Assembly: GCA_903869665.1 (NCBI GenBank)
Contig: CAIPZZ010000119.1
Span: 1-32,098, forward strand
Length of the DNA: 32,098 nucleotides
DNA from: an uncultured Opitutia bacterium
GTDB taxonomy: Bacteria; Verrucomicrobiota; Verrucomicrobiia; Opitutales; Opitutaceae
Direction of reading: 5' to 3'
Each line of letters starts with the position of its first letter. The stretch's first letter is position 1. Made by a program: the position numbers and the translations under genes. The notes under the pieces were generated by a model, which made no database searches, had not been told where the DNA came from, and saw only the letters and a list, made by a program, of their open reading frames with translations. Shown here in pieces: positions 27,022-32,098 of the stretch.

Positions 27022-27950
27022 CGCTGGATCCTCCGGGTGGCGAAGCGCCGCGCCGCGCCGCGCGGCTGGATGAGCTCCAGCAGCGCAAAATCGAGCGGCT
27101 GGTCGGTTGTCACGACCTGGTGGGCCACACCGCGCTGATCAAACGCGGCGGCGACCTCGGTTTGGTGCGCGTTGAATTTTTCGAGGTAGCCCGCGCGCGC
27201 CTGCTGCGGATCCACATAGAGCTGGCGGCCCGTCTCCATGTCCTCCCAGTTGGCGGCGGTGCCGAACTCCAGCGTGCGCTCCGCCGGGTCGAGCACCTGC
27301 ACGACGCGCACGTCGTGGCGCGCGGCGGTCAGGTGGCCGAGCGCGGCCTCCCACTCGGCGACCGGCGACAGAAAATCCGAGAGGATGAAAATGAGGCTGC
27401 GCTTGCGCGTGAGCAGCGCGGCCTGCTCCAGCGCGTGGCCGAGGCGCGTGTCGCGGCCCGAGGGCTCGCGGTCGAGCGCGGCGACGAGGCGGCGGAAATG
27501 CCCCGGCCGGAAACGCGGCGGGATGTAGTCGGTGATCTCGTCGGCGAACATCGCCAGCCCGATCACGTCGCGCTGCTGGTGCAGGAACAGCGCAAACGTC
27601 GCCGCCAACGTGCGCGCGTAGTCGGCCTTGGTCCAGCCGCGCGAGCCGAAGAGCATGGAGCGGCTGGTGTCCACGAGGAAGAGACAGCGGAGATTAGTCT
27701 CTTCCTCGTATTTCTTGATAAACTCACGGTCGGTGCGGGCGGCGACTTTCCAGTCGAGGTGGCGCAGGTCGTCGCCGGGAGAGTATTGGCGGTATTCGGT
27801 GAACTCGACCGAGAACCCGCTGTAGGGTGAGCGGTGCAGGCCGCTCCACAGCCCCTCAACGACAACGCGCGCGCGCAGTTCCAGATCGCGGATGGCGAGC
27901 AGGGCCTGCGGGTCAATGCCGCGCGGGGGAGGAGTGGAGGTGGGGGTCAT
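27018..27950 (-). CDS. DUF58 domain (VWA-like) protein
   Basis: GLHRSPYSGFSVEFTEYRQYSPGDDLRHLDWKVAARTDREFIKKYEEETNLRCLFLVDTSRSM. Confidence 0.95.
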   Translation of the reverse strand: MTPTSTPPPRGIDPQALLAIRDLELRARVVVEGLWSGLHRSPYSGFSVEFTEYRQYSPGDDLRHLDWKVAARTDREFIKKYEEETNLRCLFLVDTSRSMLFGSRGWTKADYARTLAATFALFLHQQRDVIGLAMFADEITDYIPPRFRPGHFRRLVAALDREPSGRDTRLGHALEQAALLTRKRSLIFILSDFLSPVAEWEAALGHLTAARHDVRVVQVLDPAERTLEFGTAANWEDMETGRQLYVDPQQARAGYLEKFNAHQTEVAAAFDQRGVAHQVVTTDQPLDFALLELIQPRGAARRFATRRIQR

Positions 27951-28375
27951 TTTCTAAAGTTGTAGTCAGAGAGGCCGAGCAATGCGAGCAACTGAGCTTG
28001 AGCGGCGGTTGAAATTGAGCGCAGGCGCACGGTTCCACCATCGCCTCCGCCAAACCAGCCAGGGCCCATAAACAAGCTCAGGCCTAGGCCGCTAGCCGTG
28101 TGAAAATTCACGGTCAGTTGCGGCGTGGGATAGGTCGAGAGGCTAGGAACCTCCATCGGCCCATTCAGGCTGTTTAGATTATCAATTATTTGGCTGATGG
28201 TCGCCGGCTCGGAGATGGTCTTGAGCGGAAGCACATCGTGTCCGTTCACTGTGATCTGGGCCACCAACCCCTTGGCGGGAATGGAGAGTGGCGGGAGTGC
28301 CAGCGCCCCGGACAAACACGCGGACAAAACCAGCATGACCGCCGAGCTGAGAAAAATGGCGAGGCTGGATTTCAT
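27947..28375 (-). CDS. Hypothetical secreted protein (142 aa)
   Basis: Signal peptide MKSSLAIFLSSAVMLVLSACLSGALA, 4-nt overlaps on both sides. Confidence 0.65.
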   Translation of the reverse strand: MKSSLAIFLSSAVMLVLSACLSGALALPPLSIPAKGLVAQITVNGHDVLPLKTISEPATISQIIDNLNSLNGPMEVPSLSTYPTPQLTVNFHTASGLGLSLFMGPGWFGGGDGGTVRLRSISTAAQAQLLALLGLSDYNFRK

Positions 28376-29322
28376 GGATTCTGGAAAACCGGCGTGGGCT
28401 TGGGCAGGATACGCGCGGAAAGTTTTCCGCCGGGCTCGTCGTCAAGGATGAGGCCGGCCTGCTCGATGAGCGCGGAGCGGAGCGCGACGGCGGCCTCGCG
28501 CGCGGGGATGGCGGCGCGAATCTGGAAATTTATTTTCACGTCGGCGGCCAGCACCTCGGCGGGCGCGGAAATTTCCCAGCCACTGATCTCGCGAAGCGTA
28601 TCGAGCGCGGCGGCCACGGGCGCGGCAACGAGGTCGAGGGGGGCGACGGACTTGTCGGGCGGCGGGGGCGGACCCGGCAGACGGACGGGTGCGGCGGGGG
28701 CAGAAACCACCGGCGCGGGCGGGGCCACGACACGGAGGCGGAGCGTGCCGCGTGGCTGCTCGTCGAGCACCACCCCGCCCTGTTCGCGGAGCGTAGCGCG
28801 GAGCGCGGTGGCGGCGGCCGCAGGGGTCGCCGCGTTTTCGACCTTGGCCGTGATGGTGCGCGCGGCGGCGGCGAGCGCCTCGTCGTCCGTGCCGGGCGCG
28901 TAGGTTTTGCCCTCCAGGCCGGCGACGCGGCGCGCGACGATCTCGGCGGAGACGTTGCTCATCTCAAACGCCAGCGCGCCGTCACCCGCGCGTGCGCCAG
29001 CCGGGCGGGCGGCGGTTGGCACGCCAACGCGCGCGAGCAGCGAGCCATCGGGCTGGCTCTCGATGACGACCCCGGCGGCGTTGAGCGCGTAACGGAGGAA
29101 GCTGGCGGCCTGATCGCGCGGGACACCATCGAGGTTGAGCTTGACGGGACGGCGGCCCGTGGCGGTGTCGAGCTGGAGAGTGATTTTTTTACCCTCCAGC
29201 CGGGCGAGCTGCGCGGCGGCGTCCTTCGCCAGGGTGTTGTCAAAATGCAACGACACCAAGTCATCCGCCGCACGCAACGCGGGCGTGAGCAGGGCGAGGA
29301 GCAAGATGGCGAAAAGTTTCAT
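28372..29322 (-). CDS. Secreted protein with three tandem secretin-N-domain/STN-like modules
   Basis: Signal peptide ALRAAD; three ~80-aa units each ending in an AGVVIESQPDGSLLARV-type motif (residues about 22-99, 116-199, 227-305). Confidence 0.72.
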   Translation of the reverse strand: MKLFAILLLALLTPALRAADDLVSLHFDNTLAKDAAAQLARLEGKKITLQLDTATGRRPVKLNLDGVPRDQAASFLRYALNAAGVVIESQPDGSLLARVGVPTAARPAGARAGDGALAFEMSNVSAEIVARRVAGLEGKTYAPGTDDEALAAAARTITAKVENAATPAAAATALRATLREQGGVVLDEQPRGTLRLRVVAPPAPVVSAPAAPVRLPGPPPPPDKSVAPLDLVAAPVAAALDTLREISGWEISAPAEVLAADVKINFQIRAAIPAREAAVALRSALIEQAGLILDDEPGGKLSARILPKPTPVFQNP

Positions 29323-30053
29323 GGCTGCTTGGCGGCGGGCGCCGGGGCCGGGGCGGCGGGCTGTGCCGGTTTCGGGACGAGCCGCACGCGGTAGGAGCCG
29401 TCGGGCTGCTGGTAGAGGAGGACGCCGGCCTTCATCAGCGCCGTGCCTGCGGCGAAAAACATCTCGCTTGTCGTTTGTGGCGTGGTGCCGACATCAAGCA
29501 TAATCGGGGCGAGACCGGCCAGCGCGGCAGAGTCGAAACGGATTTCCTTGCCCGACCATGCGCGCATCCGGTGTAGCAGGATTTCGCCGGTGGCAGCATG
29601 GGCACGCCAAATAATCCGCACGTTCTTCATGTCGGCCGGCGGGATGCCTCCGTCCGCCTTCAGCCCGGCGAAATGCAGCACTCCGTCCGGCAGATCTTCC
29701 CACCCGACGCGGGCCTGTTCCTTAAAAGCGACGCGCAAAACTTTGACCACTTCCTCCACGGTGATCCCATACATCAGCGGAAGACTATAATGTGGGTGCT
29801 TCTCAAGCAATTCGGGATCAATCAGCACCTCATTGGAGCCGACCCATTCTGAAAGCCGATGCATGCCCATTAATATGGGCTCATTATCCATGCCAATGGT
29901 TGTTCTCCTAGTGAGAGCCGCCCGCGCGGCAGCGGCGGAGCCAGCCGGCCAAATGAGCTGGGCCTTGGTCGCTTCGGCAATATGCACAAACCCGAACGCG
30001 GCGAGAAGCAGCGCGAGAAGAAACCGACCGGGATTGGTGAGGGTGGCTTTCAT
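29319..30053 (-). CDS. Secreted protein with C-terminal module related to the downstream STN-like repeats
   Basis: Start MKATLTNPGRFLLALLLAAFG at 30053; C-terminal AGTALMKAGVLLYQQPDGSYRVRLVPKP resembles the repeat ends of 28372..29322. Confidence 0.68.
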   Translation of the reverse strand: MKATLTNPGRFLLALLLAAFGFVHIAEATKAQLIWPAGSAAAARAALTRRTTIGMDNEPILMGMHRLSEWVGSNEVLIDPELLEKHPHYSLPLMYGITVEEVVKVLRVAFKEQARVGWEDLPDGVLHFAGLKADGGIPPADMKNVRIIWRAHAATGEILLHRMRAWSGKEIRFDSAALAGLAPIMLDVGTTPQTTSEMFFAAGTALMKAGVLLYQQPDGSYRVRLVPKPAQPAAPAPAPAAKQP

Positions 30054-30111
30054 CAACTTGATGATCTCCGAGAGGGCAATGCTTTGGAAGTTTCCGCGAG
30101 ATTTCGCGCGC

Positions 30112-31140
30112 TCACGTCTCCTTCGGCACGGCGGCGATGAGCTTCTCAATGACCTGCTCGACGGAGATGCCGTCGGCTTCGGCGCGGTAGTTGAGGAGGA
30201 TGCGGTGGCGGAGCACCGGCGCGGCGAGGGCACGGATGTCGTCGCCGGTGACGTGGGCGCGGCCCTGCCAGAGGGCGCGGGCCTTGCCGCCGAGCACAAG
30301 GGCCTGCGCGGCGCGCGTGCCGGCGCCCCAGTTGACCCACTGGTTGATGAAGTCGGGCGCGCCGGCACGCTTGGGGCGCGTGGCGGCGGCGAGGCGCACG
30401 GCGTAGCGCACGACCGTCTCGGCCACGGGCACGCGGCGCACGAGCTCCTGGAACGCGAGCACATCCTCGGCGCTGAAGATGGCCTCGAGCGGGCCGCCCT
30501 GGCGCGCGGTGGTCTGCTGGACAACGGCGACCTCGTCGGACTCCGGCAGGTAATCAATGAGGACGTTGAAGAGAAAGCGGTCGAGCTGCGCCTCGGGAAG
30601 CTGGTAGGTGCCCTCCATCTCGACCGGGTTCTGCGTGGCGAGGACGAAGAACGGCTCGGCGAGGACGTGGCGCACACCGGCGGCGGTGACCTGGTGCTCC
30701 TGCATTGCCTCGAGCAGCGCGGCCTGGGTTTTCGGCGGGGTGCGATTGATCTCGTCGGCGAGGATGATGTTGGCGAAGACGGGGCCCTTGACGAAGGCGA
30801 GGCGGCGGCCTTCGGGCGTGTCGGTGAGGATCTCCGTGCCGGTGATGTCGGAGGGCATCAGGTCGGGCGTGAACTGGATGCGGCTGAATTTGAGGTGAAA
30901 AATCTGGCCAACGGATTTCACGAGCAGCGTCTTGGCGAGGCCGGGCGCGCCGGTGATGAGGCAGTGGCCGCCGGCGAGGAGCGCGAGCAGCAACTGCTCG
31001 ACAACGACGCGCTGGCCGACAACAGCCTTGGCGAGCTCGGCCTCGACCTTGGTGCGGTTGGCCTGTAGGCGCTCAAAGGCGGCCTGGTCGGCGGGCGTCG
31101 TGGGTTTCTGGGCGGGGGCGGTGGGTGCGGGGAGGGACAT
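30112..31140 (-). CDS. MoxR-family AAA+ ATPase
   Basis: AKAVVGQRVVVEQLLLALLAGGHCLITGAPGLAKTLLVKSVGQIF (Walker A), VFANIILADEINRTPPKTQAALLEAMQEHQVTA (Walker B), VLATQNPVEMEGTYQLPEAQLDRFLF. Confidence 0.96.
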   Translation of the reverse strand: MSLPAPTAPAQKPTTPADQAAFERLQANRTKVEAELAKAVVGQRVVVEQLLLALLAGGHCLITGAPGLAKTLLVKSVGQIFHLKFSRIQFTPDLMPSDITGTEILTDTPEGRRLAFVKGPVFANIILADEINRTPPKTQAALLEAMQEHQVTAAGVRHVLAEPFFVLATQNPVEMEGTYQLPEAQLDRFLFNVLIDYLPESDEVAVVQQTTARQGGPLEAIFSAEDVLAFQELVRRVPVAETVVRYAVRLAAATRPKRAGAPDFINQWVNWGAGTRAAQALVLGGKARALWQGRAHVTGDDIRALAAPVLRHRILLNYRAEADGISVEQVIEKLIAAVPKET

Positions 31141-31199
31141 GGGTGGGTTGAAGGGAGTTATGGAAAAGGGGAGACGGGAGGCGGGCGATGGGAGCAAGG

Positions 31200-31226
31200 G
31201 AGAATGAGAACGAGTAAGAGAACGAT
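31200..31226 (+). repeat. Purine-rich 27-nt intergenic motif, copy 2
   Basis: gagaatgagaacgagtaagagaacgat; 23/27 match to 10568-10594; lies between the moxR and DUF4159 genes. Confidence 0.5.
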
Positions 31227-31235
31227 AGGTCGGGC

Positions 31236-32096
31236 TCAGTGGGTCATGGCGTAGAAGAGGATGTTGATCATCATGGGATACGCCTCGGGTTCGGAGAAGC
31301 GCTTGAAATACTCAATGCTTTCCCCCTCGCGCTCCCAGCCGTCGCCAAAGTCGTTGTTGTGGGAGATAAACACCATCATGCGGCCCTTCTTGTCGAAGAT
31401 GCCCTTGAAATGAACATGGCTGGCATCGCCGGAATGGTTGGTCTCATAGGTGAGGCCGCTTCGCAAATAAACATCCTTAGCCGGCATCTGCGGCTTGGCC
31501 TTCAGGTCGAAGACTTGGTGGAAAATGGGATGCTCAATGGGCAGCTCGCGAAGATGGATGTCGCCGTCCAAGTTGGCGCCGGCGGTGTTTTGCCGGAGGC
31601 CGCGCGGCAGCTCGGGAAAGACCTCGGTCATGGCCTCGTAAAAGCCCGCCCACTCGCCCTCGCCCCAGAAGTCGTCGGCCATCATGAAACCTCCGTTGAG
31701 CAGGTATTTTCTCAGATCGGCGGCCTCCTGCCGGGAAAAAGAGAGATTCCCCGGCTCGACCATGTAGACGAACGGATAGCGCGCGAGCTGCGCTGGCGTG
31801 ATGTCCAGGAAATGCAGGCCGGGGGTGACCTTGAGGCTCGTCATCTGGTGGAGCCGGAAGGCTAGGTTCCAATCTGCTTGGGGCACGTCAGTGGACCAGC
31901 GTCCGCCGGCGTAGCGCAGCCGGGCAAAAGTAAAAACGTCGGCGCTGAACTTGGGGTCCACCGCCCAATCGAGGTCGGTGGGCGTGGGGCCGTAGCCGTA
32001 ATTGTTGCCATCGCCGCCCAAGGAACGCAGGCCCGCCCCACCACGCCCGCCCCGGCCGGCACCGCGCCCGCCGCCATTTTGAAATGGCTGCGCGAA
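31236..32096 (-). CDS. DUF4159 domain protein (5'-truncated at right window edge)
   Basis: FTFARLRYAGGRWSTDVPQADWNLAFRLHQMTSLKV, YPFVYMVEPGNLSFSRQEAADLRKYLLNGGFMMADDFWGE. Frame is open to the window end (FAQPFQNGGGRGAGRGGRGGAGLRSLGGDG); the TTG call at 32021 is probably an artefact. Confidence 0.88.
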   Translation of the reverse strand, partial: FAQPFQNGGGRGAGRGGRGGAGLRSLGGDGNNYGYGPTPTDLDWAVDPKFSADVFTFARLRYAGGRWSTDVPQADWNLAFRLHQMTSLKVTPGLHFLDITPAQLARYPFVYMVEPGNLSFSRQEAADLRKYLLNGGFMMADDFWGEGEWAGFYEAMTEVFPELPRGLRQNTAGANLDGDIHLRELPIEHPIFHQVFDLKAKPQMPAKDVYLRSGLTYETNHSGDASHVHFKGIFDKKGRMMVFISHNNDFGDGWEREGESIEYFKRFSEPEAYPMMINILFYAMTH

Positions 32097-32098
32097 GA

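Noticed and set aside
30054-30677. N-terminal extension of the 29319..30677 ORF
   Set aside because: Ser/Arg/Pro-rich, out of frame with and overlapping MoxR; the signal-peptide start at 30053 is far more plausible.
29833-31068. 411-aa plus-strand ORF
   Set aside because: Antisense to the unmistakable MoxR ATPase; shadow ORF.

Overview
High-GC window, probably from a Verrucomicrobia/Opitutaceae-like genome (inferred from gene content only). The left half carries housekeeping and secreted-enzyme genes: a tandem pair of GDSL/SGNH hydrolases, a divergent membrane pyrophosphatase, a PQQ-type sugar dehydrogenase, a TerC-family protein, pdxH, a hybrid histidine kinase, sixA, a DUF6807/PmoA-like protein, an S1/P1-nuclease-like protein and a TIGR03790-family protein. 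The right half (about 15.2-32.1 kb) is one long minus-strand operon: DUF4159, MoxR ATPase, three secreted orphans, DUF58, a small membrane protein, a BatA-type VWA protein, a DUF4175-like giant, an EF-hand protein, a VWA/GATase-like membrane protein, a caspase-like protein and an EEP-family protein. Seven of its junctions are 4-nt ATGA overlaps. The main leads are: (i) tandem secretin-N-domain-like modules in two proteins embedded in the MoxR/VWA operon; (ii) EF-hand loops in three unrelated proteins of that operon; (iii) a caspase-like protein with Ser where the catalytic Cys is expected; (iv) a hybrid kinase whose receiver lacks the phospho-acceptor Asp, followed by sixA; (v) a divergent H+-PPase with a disrupted DX7KXE motif; (vi) an LTxxQ-like helical domain fused to a sugar dehydrogenase; (vii) nested-palindrome and purine-rich intergenic repeats. 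Genes at both window edges are truncated.
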